Assembly: GCA_036250195.1 (NCBI GenBank)
Contig: JAVHZZ010000009.1
Span: 42,871,824 to 42,935,823, forward strand
Length of the DNA stretch: 64,000 nucleotides
Reading direction: 5' to 3'
From: Mixophyes australis
Taxonomy: Eukaryota > Chordata > Amphibia > Anura > Limnodynastidae
Shown here: positions 1 to 10,847 of the stretch, in pieces
How positions within the stretch are numbered: the first letter of the stretch is position 1
Layout: every line of letters starts with the position of its first letter
Position numbers and translations under genes: made by a program
Notes under the pieces: model-generated
The model's input: the letters and a program-made list of their open reading frames with translations, nothing else
What the model was told of the DNA's origin: nothing
Databases searched by the model: none

Positions 1-380
1 GGACTTTTTTTAGCGAGTGACCAACTAACCATACAATGGGGCTGATGCTCAGTTGGACTTGAAACAGGAATAACTTACTCTTAAGAGCACAGAGAATGAG
101 CAGATTTCCACCCATATACAGAACTGTACACATCTCGAGAAGTGTCTGCCTCTGCAACAACAGCACATACACATGGTTTACTATAAGTCCTCATCACCAG
201 GGCGTACTTTCAGCTGACCCATAGCAGGTGCAAATCATAAGCCGCTTAACAGACACAGATCCGTGTTTCTGCATGAGCAGCATTTGCGTGAACACATCTT
301 TAGTGTACTCAGTCTGCATTTGCATGCACCTTCCCTCCTCCGTCCTCCCTCTCCAGGTGCAGGCTGCAAGTTACTCCCAC
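1..380. other. unassigned non-coding DNA
   Basis: No gene or clean element is seen. A stretch around 231-340 resembles sequence near 42000-42060 (both contain a motif like GAACACRTCYTTAGTGTA), so it may be part of an old interspersed repeat. Confidence 0.3.
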
Positions 381-388
381 TTTCTGAG

Positions 389-540
389 CAGGGCCATCTT
401 TTCCACTGGGCACGATGGGCAGCTGCCCGAGGGCCCCACGGGCAAGGGGGCCCCATAGGCACGGCTTTTAATGAGAATAATTAATCCTACAAAAGAAAAA
501 AAACTGCAAAAAACACCTTCAAGGGTCACTGAGCAAGTAC

Positions 541-584
<44 letters not shown>

Positions 585-669
585 CTATCTCTATATATCT
601 ATATCTATATCTAGGGGCCCCGGTGCACTGCTTTGCTCGGGGGCCCATAATGTTGTTAAGATCGCCCTG
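389..669. mobile_element. hAT-type MITE with 8-bp target duplication
   Basis: The termini are inverted: CAGGGCCATCTT on the left and AAGATCGCCCTG on the right. They are flanked by a perfect 8-bp direct repeat, TTTCTGAG, at 381-388 and 670-677. The 8-bp duplication and CAGGG termini are typical of non-autonomous hAT elements. The 281-bp body has no coding capacity, is rich in GGGCCC-type motifs and contains an ATCT microsatellite. Only the short ends match, so the family name is inferred. Confidence 0.8.
541..613. repeat. (ATCT)n microsatellite
   Basis: About eleven perfect ATCT units run from 541 to about 583, followed by degenerate CTATAT units. It lies inside the MITE at 389-669, so the array arose after or with that insertion. 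Confidence 0.95.
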
Positions 670-818
670 TTTCTGAGCATGTGCAGATCAATTTCATGCA
701 AAATATGCTAAGTAAACTGGCATATGTCTCATTCTGCATCTGGCCCAATGTGTTTTTGGACTGTGTGAGGAAACTGGAGCTCACATAGGTACCCTCACAA
801 ACAGAGGTAGAAAGCATA

Positions 819-993
819 GTGTATACTTACTAAACTGCAGGTTTGAAAAAGTGGAGATGTTGCCTATAGCAACCAATTGGATTCTAGTTATTAATTATTT
901 AGTGCATTCTACACATTGACAGCTAGAATTTGATTAGTTGCTTTAAACAAACATCTCTACTTTCTCAAACCTGCAGTTTAGTAAATATTCCCC
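819..993. mobile_element. 175-bp MITE, copy 1 (3-bp target duplication ATA)
   Basis: A near-palindromic element: the left half reads through ACTAAACTGC, GGTTTGAAAAAGTGGAGATG and TTGCCTATAGCAACCAAT, and the right half is the diverged reverse complement, ending GTTTAGTAAATATTCCCC. It is flanked by ATA at 816-818 and 994-996. Three other copies of nearly the same length are in the window. The 3-bp duplication suggests a PIF/Harbinger-like origin, which is inferred. This copy is the most diverged of the four. Confidence 0.8.
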
Positions 994-999
994 ATAATA

Positions 1000-2608
1000 T
1001 ACATTTAGGTAGCAGCTTGATTGGAAGGAAATTGTAACACATGGAGGAAACACATGCAAAAATGGGGAGAACATAACACGCAGATAACATCTTGGGTGGA
1101 ATTCAGATGAAGGCCCAACTACTGCAAAATAGCAATGCTAACCACTGAACAGATGTTTACTTTGGGAAAATGTTTTGTGTGAGTATTTGTGGTATTGTGA
1201 TCTTAGGAAAACAGTCCTGCCTTCTATCATGTTTGAATCACCCACTTAATTGATTACAACTTTTAGATTTTTTTTTGGTTTAAATACAGCTTTGAGTCAA
1301 ATTTATGTCTTAATGAAGAATGAGTGTAAAGTACCAACAGGACGATCTTTATGTGGCACATTTATCTATTCTCACTCGATTTTTAACTATCTGTGTTGGC
1401 CTGGGTACAGAATAGCTCTCTGCCATTTCACCTTGGATGTCCTTTCTCCACTTAAAACTCAATCTTTCAAAATCTGGTCTATTACTTTTTCCACTAGCCA
1501 ACTTCAATAAACTCTACCCTTCAAGAACCTTGTATCGGCGATATCCTTGACTCAGTGCTATCCGTTGTCCCCCACATCCAATCTGTCTCCAAATCCTGTT
1601 ACATGCATATAAGTAACATATATAATATGCATACATATGTACATATGTCACACTAGGTACTACAAAAACTTTAGCTCATGCATTAATAATCTCCTGCACT
1701 GACTATTTAAATTACTATTTTACTGGTCTTCCCCTAACAAGACTTTTCCTACAATCTATTTTGCATTCAATGGTTTGACTCATTTTCCTTCCAAAACCAT
1801 TCTACTGTTGCTACACTCTGTCTCTTCACTGATTGCTTGTATTTTTTTTTAAAAAAACTATTGTATTATAATGGAACAGAGTCTTACAGACTTTTGTTCA
1901 TTATACTTGGAACACTGTGGTGACAAAGTTTACACTACAGGGTTTTGAATATTCTACATTATCATGCCCACCACATCCCAGGGGGGCTAGGAAGAGCCCC
2001 AATGCATCTCACTGTTTTGTGCATTGCCTCTCCTCCTACAGTTACCATCCATGTGTGACCAGCCTGAGGATGGTTTTCACTGTGATAGTGTGACCCCACG
2101 CTAATTGACTCTCTGTTCATGATGGCACATTTATTTCAAAGGGGTTTCCATTGTTGGGCCATTGAAAATCTGTGTGCATCCATAAAAGTTTCTCCTCTTG
2201 CTCATTTGCTGATTTTAAAGCAAAATTAAGTGTCTGAAACCAAGGAATTGCTTTTTTTTTTTTAGCAATTTCAATGGTGATTTACTAAATCAATAATTCA
2301 TAGATTAACCCATCCTATTTTATACTTAATACTGCAGAAAATCAGGGATTTCTGTGATTTTGCAAGGTTTGGCAATTTTTGGGGGTTTGAAAAACTAGTG
2401 ACTTGTATGGTGATTTCCATTTAAATTACTAACAATCAGCAATTTAAATCAGTATTTTAACAAACTGTAGTTTTGTAAATTCCATCCTTGGTATTAGTAC
2501 TTCAGAAATTCAAAAATCCACTTACAGAAACTATTATTCACAGATTAAAATGCAAATAAACATGTACATGCATGATATTTTTCGGTCAGATCCAGATAAG
2601 TTTAAAAC
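1000..2608. other. non-coding DNA, no gene recognised
   Basis: AT-rich sequence with poly-T runs and short open frames lacking any domain. Parts around 2240-2480 look like an old degenerate repeat (repeated TTTACTAAAT and CAATTT motifs), but no boundaries can be set. Confidence 0.3.
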
Positions 2609-2912
2609 ACGGTGACTAATGGTTAGCACTTCTGCCTTACAGCACTGGGGTCATAAGTTCAATTCCCGACCATGGCCTTATCTGTGAGGAGTTTGTAGGT
2701 TTTCCCCGTGTTTGCCTGGGTTTTCTCCGGTTTCCTCCCATACTGGTAGGTTAATTGGCTGCTAAGAAATTGACCCTTCTCTCTCTGTGTCTGTCTGTGT
2801 GTGTATGTTAGGGAATTTAGACTGTAAGCCCCAATGGGGCAGGGACTGATGTGAGTGAGTTCTCTGTACAATGCTGAGAAATTAGTGGCGCTATATAAAT
2901 AAATGATGATGA
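2609..2912 (+). mobile_element. tRNA-derived SINE, copy 1
   Basis: Same family as the copy at 17846-18169. The head contains GGTTAGCACTTCTGCC and a B-box-like GTTCAATTCC; the body has the CCCCGTGTTTGC and TTTAGACTGTAAGCCCC blocks; the tail is CTATATAAATAAATGATGATG. This copy lacks the first bases of the A-box region and has a deletion in the GTTTCCTCCGGGTGCTCC block, so it is an old, degenerate insertion. Confidence 0.85.
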
Positions 2913-3018
2913 TCTATAAAAAAATGAAAACACTTGCTACTTCTTTGACTGATGGCCCATATCAAAGTGTTATTTGGCCCTATTTGCTCTCTGTATTTAG
3001 TGAGTGTTGTCTCCATTG

Positions 3019-3860
3019 TCAGGAATCCCAAATATGAAGACCATGGAGAGTAGTGTAAGTGGTACACTGGTTTTATTTTAACACAGGTCACACGGGGAAA
3101 AATGAACTGCAGTAAATGGTAAGACAGTTTGCACAAGTCCATAGAACCAGGATAGCTAAGGAACAGGAGTACTGAATACTAGGCACAGAAGGATAGCTGC
3201 AGGTACTGGATATCAGGATACCAAGTTTACCCGGGAAGCTAGAGATGCTGGACATCAACTACAGGTATAGGTTTGTCAGGATAGCTGGTTACATTTAGGA
3301 AGCTGGGGTACAGGATGACTGTGTGTACAGGTTCAAAGAGACTGGATTACCTGGTTTAGTTACTGGAGCAGGAAATATTGGTGTCCAGGTATAACTAATG
3401 AAATGCAGGAACAATGAGACTGGATTACCAGATTTAGCTGCCAGAGCAGGAAATGCATGCTACTTGCAGAGAGAAGATCACTTGGTAATGCAGGATATTT
3501 GCAGAGAGAAGATCCCTTGGTAATGCAGGGTAGTTGCACAGAGATGATCACTTGGCAGAAGTCAAATACCAGGGAGTAAGCACACGGTCAAACGAAACCA
3601 GGTTCTGGTCACAAGAGGAGGTGAAAAACGTAGGCACCAGCAGTAGTCAAATAGCAGGAAGCAAGTCAGGATCAGACCACAGGACTTACATGGAGACAAT
3701 TGATGAACTGGCCCAGATTGCTGGGAGAGTCAGTCTCTTAAAGGTCAGAGACAGGTGATTAAGTTCAGAACACATGATGAAGGTTTAACCTCTTGTTGCC
3801 AGGAACAGATGAAGCCACAGCAGCCCCTAGGGAGGAGATGCTGAACTGCATCCAGGGTCA
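3019..3860 (-). mobile_element. probable degenerate LTR or LTR fragment
   Basis: Non-coding and G/A-rich on the plus strand, with repeated AGCTGGNTAC, GGATTACC and GCAGAGAGAAGATC phrases, like the other minus-oriented gypsy LTRs here. A TGTCAGGAATCCC start is seen at 3019 and an AATAAA-like stretch reads on the minus strand near 3070. No matching right terminus or target duplication was found, so extent and type are uncertain. Confidence 0.4.
3440..3553. repeat. short tandem repeat, about 39-45 bp unit
   Basis: Three tandem units share GCAGAGAGAAGATC (last unit GCACAGAGATGATC) and TTGGTAATGCAGG. It lies within the LTR-like region at 3019-3860. Confidence 0.7.
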
Positions 3861-4806
3861 AGTCAAGACACCCATAGGGTTCAAAGATCTCTATTGTTAC
3901 CTCTGTGCTCTTCAACACAGGGTTATCAAATCACAGTTAATATGCAGCTGGGGCACTTTGTGTACATATGCCCTACATGTGGTAAGTTTTAACCAGCATC
4001 CCAGGAAAAATATACATATACACATAGAATAATAGATATGATTTAATGAATGTGACTCCATCCAAGCCACCATCTTCTTTCAGTGGTCTTGCTGTGATGT
4101 GTGTAAGAAATATTGGAGAACACTGTAAGCTGTGTTGAAGTGTGTGATTGGCTGGGGCAGTGCATCTTCCCCTCCCTCCATCTATGTGATTGTGTCTAGT
4201 GTTTCCACTTACTGCTTTTATTTTTTCCAGTTTTCTGGAAATTTGACCATGATGAGAAAATTACCAAGAAATTTAGAAATACCTGTAATACTAAGTTATT
4301 GTAATTTTCCTTCCCCAATACTATCCAACATATTCACCGCAGTGGCACCCCTCTGCCCCACCCCCTTCTCCTCACCCACCCTTTCTCCTACCCCACTCCT
4401 TATATTGTAAATTTCTGATCTGTAACTTTAATGGTTTTACAATCTGTACTATTTTATTCTCTATATCACACTGTTTTTTTTCTTTTGTCTGTGTTATGTC
4501 AAATAAAAATGATAAAATAGACATTAAGTGTAGTTTTACTTTAAGGAAATTTATTGCGGAAGAAGGAAAAAATTGTAGTGTCAGAGATCAGTGCAGAAGA
4601 AAACCATATATAAGAATAAAGGTAAGTGAAAAAATTAACTGCTTATTACACTGTAACAACCATTTTATATTTCTGCCCACTTTCAAAATACAATTTTAAT
4701 AAAACTATTTGTATCCAAAGTCTAATTTGAAATGGGATGGCTTTCAAAGACTTATTCTACTCCACCCAATTTTACACACTATCACACCATATTACGCTCA
4801 TGGGAT
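3861..4806. other. non-coding DNA, no gene recognised
   Basis: No domain-bearing frame. The segment 4180-4300 resembles 4990-5090 (both contain TTTGACCATG followed by GAAAA and TTTCTGGA), suggesting two pieces of one old repeat on either side of the MITE at 4810. Confidence 0.3.
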
Positions 4807-4809
4807 CTG

Positions 4810-4985
4810 GGTGTAAATGTATCAAGCTGAGAGTTTTCCGGCGGGTTTGAAAAACCAATCAGATTCTAGCTATCGTATATTTAGTACATTCTACAAAATG
4901 ATAGCTAGAATCTGATTGGTTGCTATAGGCAACATCTCCACTCTTCAAACCCGCCAGAAAACTCTAAGCTTGATACATTTACCCC
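4810..4985. mobile_element. 176-bp MITE, copy 2 (3-bp target duplication CTG)
   Basis: The termini GGTGTAAATGTATCAAGC and GCTTGATACATTTACCCC are inverted. The inner part carries the same AACCAATCAGATTCTAGCTA / TAGCTAGAATCTGATTGGTT arms as the copies at 819, 9084 and 24127. It is flanked by CTG at 4807-4809 and 4986-4988. The outer 20 bases differ from the other copies, so it is a subfamily. Confidence 0.8.
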
Positions 4986-4989
4986 CTGG

Positions 4990-5890
4990 TGTTCTTTGTG
5001 ATTCATTTTATTTCCTGGCTTTCTGGACATTTGACCATGTTCAGAAAACTTTAAGGAAATTGAGTTTCTGAAACTTTTGGTAGTGCATGCATGGGGGAGC
5101 GGAGAGGGGGCTTTGTTGTGATTTAGTCATTTTAGAGCTATCATCATGACCACCTGATGAAAAATAAGACTGCAACGTGAAAAGTGTTTGTGCTTTGTAA
5201 AAATAAAATTGTTAAAAACTCCACTTGTGGAGTGCCATGTCAATTTATTATTTTATCCAGTTGACAATCTCATTTTAATTTATGATGATTTTATCAAAAT
5301 GTTACCACTTATTAATTGTTCATAATAAGGTGTATGGTTACTGGGTTTCAGTAGTTAAAGAACAAATTATGATGATTATCATCATCAACAACATGTATTT
5401 ATATATCACCAGCAAATTCCATATTGCTTATCATTCGGGAACAAACACAGTAATAAAACAATACTGGGATACAGACAGACAGAACTCGCAAGTGTACAAC
5501 AAATTATCATGATATGATCATGTAGCTATATAAAAGTAGATACAATGTCCCCCATAGACATTTATTTTTGGGATACTATAAGGTATCCTAGAAAATGTGT
5601 TTTATCACAGGTTTTTCTAGTATAAAGTATGTTGTTCTTATTTACAAGTCAATTACAATTATGTTCAGATTATGTATTACCCTTTTTTTCACCACTTGAG
5701 AGAAATATATTATCAAAAGTGCTATAGCACAGAATATTAGTATGGGCAGCTGTTCCTATACATAGTTTTCTGGTATTCACATATGAAATCAATGATTTAT
5801 TAGTACAATACATTTTATTATTCAAAATGAATTAGGTGATTGAGTCTGATCCTATAGTGTCAGGATTTATATTGAGAACTAAAGTGAATT
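4990..5890. other. non-coding DNA with an old LINE/SINE tail-like piece
   Basis: Around 5366-5500 is ATCATCATCAACAAC followed by TATTTATATATCACCAGCA and GGGAACAAACACAGTAATAA, a diverged relative of the repeat at 54071-54220. No gene is seen in the rest. Confidence 0.4.
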
Positions 5891-5892
5891 GA

Positions 5893-6441
5893 ATTTTTTT
5901 CCCAGCACATCCCACAGATGTTTGATCGGAATGAGATCTGGGGAACAATGTACAGGTAGGTGGTAAGTGTCAAAGTAACATCCATAAGTATGTCAGGATA
6001 CGAGGTTTCAGAGCAGATCATTGCCCAAAGCATCACACTGCCTCAGCCGGCTTGCTTTTTTCCTATAGTGCCATCTATTCTCCAGGTATACTACATGGGC
6101 GCCCATAAATCCTGTCGCCGGTTCACCGGTTGTCCTTCCTTGGATCACTTTTGCTAGGTACTAACCACTGTATACCTGGAACACCCCACAAGACCTGCCG
6201 TCTGTGTGATGTGACCCAGTCATCTAGCCATCACAATTTGGCTCTTGTCAAAGTCACTCAGATCTTTATGTTTGCCCATTTTTCCTGCATCCAAAACATT
6301 GACTTCAAAAACTAACTACTCACTGACTGTTCACTTGCTGCCTACTATATCCCATCCCTTGACAGGTACCATTGTAACAAGATAATCAATGCTATTCACT
6401 TCACTTGTCAGTGGTTTTAATATTGTGGCTGATCGGTATAT
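5893..6441 (-). pseudogene. Tc1/mariner transposon remnant with transposase fragments
   Basis: Read on the minus strand, the 6060-6440 part gives a Tc1 terminal repeat (TATACCGATCAGCCACAATA), then a reading frame like the N-terminal HTH region of Tc1 transposases (KWAN..., QIV-like, then a NRRQG-like piece). The low-coordinate part encodes the HLWDV motif near the transposase C-terminus, around 5906. The central catalytic part is largely missing and there are stops and frame changes. Tc1 transposases are about 340 residues and cut and paste at TA sites; this copy is dead. Identification rests on motif recognition. Confidence 0.75.
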
Positions 6442-7508
6442 ACAAAGGTGAAGAATACAAAATATAAGTGGTGTAAGTCTCTACGTGTAACAGTGCATTA
6501 ATTGGTCTACCTAAATAATAACTGTTATTATTCATATTATTATTGTCACTATGTGAACTTATTAGTGTAAAAAAGGTGCAAGTCCAAGTGTGCTATTAAA
6601 CTCTATCTTTTATATAGTAATATAACATTTGTGATACCATCATACTATGGTGCAATGTTAGTTTATATTAAATTTATATTATTATTGTTATTATACAACA
6701 ATTACTTAGTGATATGCTGTTTGGTGATCTATAGGTGAGGTAATTATTTTGAACATCAACTCCCAAATATTTGATATACCAAAGTATTACTTGCAGAATA
6801 ATTATAAACTATTTAATTGTTTAGGAAGGCAGAGTAATTTATTATTCATCACCATTGGTGTCAGTGCATTCAATAGAAAAATCCATTCACACCACCGGTT
6901 TAAGGACTTCTTGTGTTAGGTCAACTCCTCTGATCTCCAAACTCACCATTTCTATTCCAAATACTTGGAAATCCTTCAACCTTCCCCCTTATGTTTGTAA
7001 TGGAAATGCCTAGCAACCAATGTTAATTGTCTCATTTTCTGTTTATCAGATTCTGCACTTGTTATTGTGCCTAAGTGTTCCAGCATTCATTGGTTCAGTG
7101 GTCTTGTCAACATGCAAACATACCTCTTCTCACATGTACACGTGATACAATAATCCCATCTGTCGTGTCACATGTAATGTAATTTCTGATTACATGTTTC
7201 TTTCCCAATTTGTCCCTAACCATCTAAGTGCGGGTCAGTATTGCCATGCTCTACATCTGCCACATTTGTGATATCCTTTTACCTTCGGAAGTATTTTTGC
7301 TTTCCTAACGTAATGACTGTGGACCACCATGTCCCTCAAATTAGGAGACCGTCTCCAGTTTATATAAAGATTGTTGTTACATGCTCAAATCTTTAAAAAT
7401 AGGTCAGAACATAGAGATAAAAATATTTTAATGACTTGAATAAAGATATTATTTTAATAGAATTTGGTCTGTTACAAAGACTGCCCCAATCTTTGTTGAT
7501 GTTGACAA
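6442..7508. other. non-coding AT-rich DNA
   Basis: No gene, element boundary or tandem structure recognised. Confidence 0.3.
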
Positions 7509-7710
7509 TTATTATTATTACCATTTATTTATATAGCGCCACTAATTCCGCAGCGCTGTTCAGAGAACTCACTCACATCAGTCCCTGCCCCATTGGGGCT
7601 TACAGTCTAAATTCCCTAACACACACACAGACAAACACACAGACTAGGGTCAATTTGTTAGCAGCCAATTAACCTACCAGTATGTTTTTGGAGTGTGGGA
7701 GGAAACCGGC
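7509..7710 (-). mobile_element. tRNA-derived SINE, copy 2 (5'-truncated)
   Basis: Reverse-complement copy beginning with an ATTATTATT tail, then TTTATTTATATAGCGCCACT, CCCCATTGGGGCTTACAG and GAGTGTGGGAGGAAACC. It stops before the tRNA-like head, so the 5' third is absent. Confidence 0.9.
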
Positions 7711-8512
7711 ACATGTCCCACACTTTCTCTCACTACGCACTGTGAGCCCAGCTCCGAGAGTGGCCTTCCTCCCAAACAGTCAGCAGATAAACATGGTTAG
7801 AGCAGCAAACAGAGGTCTCAGGGGAGTGTGGCCTGGAGTGGCATGAAAAAGGTCAGTATAACTATTCCACCATTCCTGACCTCCATCAATAAAATAAAAA
7901 CTGCTTACCCATTACTGACCTGTACTTACAATCTAAAAACTGTTCCCACATTACTATCTCCCACAAGTTTAAACACTAAAGCGGGAACAGAGGGGCAAGG
8001 GAGAATGGGTGACGAAGCTGTACGAATTAAAAGGTGCCCTATTCCTGTTTCATTGCGGGCGCTATACTTTCTTGCTATTGAACTACCAACAAATGCTGCC
8101 TGAGATTGTAACTGTAGAAAAATGAACAGCCCAGCACACCCTTAAACAAATAAATAATAATAATAATAAGAGCTTGCTCCCCAAAAACCTTAACCAGCCT
8201 GGGCTTTATTGCTTTCTTTATTTCACACCTAGATGTAGGCCCTGAGTTCAGGTCGTGGGAAATCCACCGGTTATAAATATGACTGTACTGCCACTAAGAG
8301 CTCATTCGTTGTGGGATCCAATATGATTTATTTTTTGGGAAGACCGGAATCTATAATGAAGCGGATGCCAGAGATACCTACATGGATCTAAGTGAGCAAT
8401 AAAGATGTAAACAAGGGAAGACTAGGGTAGTGCTATTTCAAATAAATATTTTTTTTTTAAATGGTATGTGGGTGCTTATTAACATCTTTCCATGATTCGT
8501 ACATGAAGGGCA
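7711..8512. other. non-coding DNA, no gene recognised
   Basis: Contains an (AAT)n-like run near 8150-8168 and a poly-T run near 8451. Short open frames have no recognisable domain. Confidence 0.3.
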
Positions 8513-8513
8513 T

Positions 8514-9003
8514 GTTAACGCTCCTTATGTACTATGCTGAGGGGAAGTAGCTGCAGATACACCTCGTAGAAATTCTGACCCCATCCATAGGTATAACCAG
8601 CCTTGTGCTGAACACCCTAGAGTTGGAATTTTGGCAGGGGGACCCCACAATGCTGCTTTCCCTGCTATAGTGCCAGTTCTAAGCCTAGTTCTGCTACTAG
8701 TAAATTGGGAGGGACAAGACGCTTTTATCCCTCTGATTTTGCCAGTACCGGCCTAGGCTAGTAGCAGTAGTGTTGGTACAGGTAATTTCGGGTGGCCCCG
8801 ATGCCTTTCATCTCCCTCCCAATTTAATAAATAGGTCTGGTTAAGCTTTTTGGGTGAGAGGACATTATTATTCATTTTAGTTCTTTAAACACAACAAGAT
8901 GATGATCATAAGCACGGATTTTACACCAGAGGGGGAGACAGGCCTCCTAGAGACATATCTGTGGCTACTTCACCCTCAGCATAGTACATAAGGAGCATTA
9001 ACA
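8514..9003. repeat. fold-back (inverted-repeat) element
   Basis: An outer arm at about 8514-8563 (containing CTCCTTATGTACTATGCTGA) is the imperfect reverse complement of 8955-9003 (containing TCAGCATAGTACATAAGGAG). An inner pair repeats the pattern: AAATTGGGAGGGA near 8703 and TCCCTCCCAATTT near 8813. The nested inverted structure suggests a fold-back MITE. No target duplication was identified. Confidence 0.65.
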
Positions 9004-9083
9004 CACCTTTACTGTACTATGCCCTCCTATTACCTCCCCTCTTCCACCTCTCGTAGAGGTGAGCAAGGGGGAGATAATACTCA

Positions 9084-9258
9084 GGGCTAGATTTACTAAA
9101 CTGCGGGTTTGAAAAAGTGGAGATGTTGTCTATAGCAACCAATCAGAATCTAGCTATGATTTATTTAGTACATACTACAACATGACAGCTAGAATCTGAT
9201 TGATGGCTATAAGCAACATCTCCCCTTTTTCAAACCCGCAGTTTAATAAATATACCCC
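9084..9258. mobile_element. 175-bp MITE, copy 3 (3-bp target duplication TCA)
   Basis: Starts GGGCTAGATTTACTAAACTG and ends CAGTTTAATAAATATACCCC, with the family's inner CAATCAGAATCTAGCTAT arms. Flanked by TCA at 9081-9083 and 9259-9261. Confidence 0.85.
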
Positions 9259-9642
9259 TCAGTCTGAGAAGTAAATTCTTCTACTGTGCATGTGCAGTTA
9301 TAAGGAGTGCTTTTTTGCGCTTAATAGTTGGACATAACTCTAACTCTACATGAGCTCCACAATGTACAAAGAATCCACTTTTACTCCTTTACTAACATTG
9401 CATTTAGATCATAAAATTGCACTGAATATAATAACCTCCCAGACAGTTGCTTCATCAATATGTGGCATTATGTAGAGATCAGCTGGTGTTACATCACAGG
9501 AGTACTTCCAGTAATGAAGCATCACCAGGAATCTGTAGATAAAAGCTAACTGTGTTTTAGTTGCTGTGTATCAATAGAAAATTTTCAACTAAATACAATG
9601 TTAATAAATGAGTAGTTATGAGTCTGCACCATTGCATATTGC

Positions 9643-9697
<55 letters not shown>
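9643..9697. repeat. (ATAG)n microsatellite
   Basis: About thirteen perfect ATAG units. A 65-codon minus-strand frame across it (YLSIYLSIYLS...) is an artefact of the repeat. Confidence 0.98.
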
Positions 9698-9819
9698 CAA
9701 ATACAGGTTCACAAGTAAAACTGCCTTAAGAAATAATTGAATGACTACAAACATTACAAAGGTTTTTGTGCTGTGACAATGCAGGCCACAAAGATGCTTT
9801 AAAAGTAGAGATGGTCACT

Positions 9820-9955
9820 GACCCCCGTGTTTTGGTTTTGGATTCGGTTTTGGATCTGGATTACCGTCGTGTTTTGGTTTTGGTTTTGGTTTTGCAAAAC
9901 CTCCATTGCGTGTTTTGGTTTTGGTTTTGGTTTTGTTTGGTTTTGTTTTGCTATT
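9820..9955. repeat. TTTTGG-rich left subterminal region of the hAT element
   Basis: Repeated GTTTTGGTTTTGG units. The reverse complement (CCAAAACC repeats) is found at the right end of the deleted derivative at 39157-39746. Subterminal short repeats are commonly transposase-binding sites in hAT elements; that role here is inferred. Confidence 0.8.
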
Positions 9956-10200
9956 TTTTGGGAAAATCCATGTTTTTGGGCCTAAATTAACCCAATTTAG
10001 TGCTCCAACTGTTTTAGAGACAAGTAATCTAATTGTTGAGGTAATAAATCATCCAAAAAAACAGTTTAATTCTTCGTTGGTAGGCCTATTCTACACACAA
10101 AACAGATTGTCTTCCTCTCCATCTATGCATATTGGCAATGCAGCCATCGTCTTTGAATGTATATTACACCCTACACTTATAGTTAAATATGTAAAGAAAT

Positions 10201-10735
10201 GGAAAAAGCCAGTTTGGTTTCTGTCTCTCAAGGCCCCCCTCCACTTGTATAAAATACCAAAAAATTCAGCCATTATAGACTGTACAATATTAATTGACAT
10301 GGAGAAAGCCAGTTTGGTTTCTGTCTCTCAAGGCCCCCCTCCACTTGTATAAAATACCAAAAAATTCAGCCATTATAGACTGTACAATATTAATTGACAT
10401 GGAGAAAGCCAGTTTGGTTTCTGTCTCTCTAGGCCCCCCTCCACTTGTATAAAATACTAAAAAATTCAGCCATTATAGACTGTACAATATTAATTGACAT
10501 GGAGAAAGACAGTTTGGGGTCACTCTGTCTCTCTAGGCCCCCCTCCACTTGTATAAAATACCCAAAAATTCAGCCATTATAGACTGTACAATATTAATTG
10601 ACATGGAAAAAGCCAGTTTGGTTTCTGTCTCTCTAGGCCCCCCTCCACTTGTATAAAATACCCAAAAATTCAGCCATTATAGACTGTACAATATTATGAA
10701 AAATGGACAAAGCCAGTTTAGGGTCACTCTGTCTA
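10201..10735. repeat. 100-bp tandem array downstream of the hAT transposase
   Basis: Units start with GGARAAAGCCAGTTTGG at 10201, 10301, 10401, 10501, 10605 and 10705, giving five full copies plus a partial. The period is 100 bp except for one unit stretched to 104 by a local change (GGGGTCACTC). Each unit contains AGGCCCCCCTCCACTTGTAT and TTCAGCCATTATAGACTGTA. It lies just 3' of the transposase gene as transcribed. Confidence 0.95.
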
Positions 10736-10847
10736 TGACACCCTACCCTTAAGGATAAATTGCCCTAACAGCAGCCTTTCAAGATGGTATGTGATATGGA
10801 AATGCCACAAGTTTCTTTCCTCTTTGGGGGTAGATTGCTCCTTACAC

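Noticed and set aside
4132..4410. 92-codon plus-strand frame with hydrophobic start
   Set aside because: Low-complexity, proline/serine-rich end, no known domain, no splice or promoter support.
9557..9754. Minus-strand frame reading YLSIYLSIYLS
   Set aside because: It is a translation of the ATAG microsatellite at 9643-9697, not a gene.
9906..10352. 148-codon plus-strand frame beginning MRVLVLVLVLFG
   Set aside because: It covers the TTTTGG repeats and the 100-bp array of the hAT element; periodic content explains the open frame.
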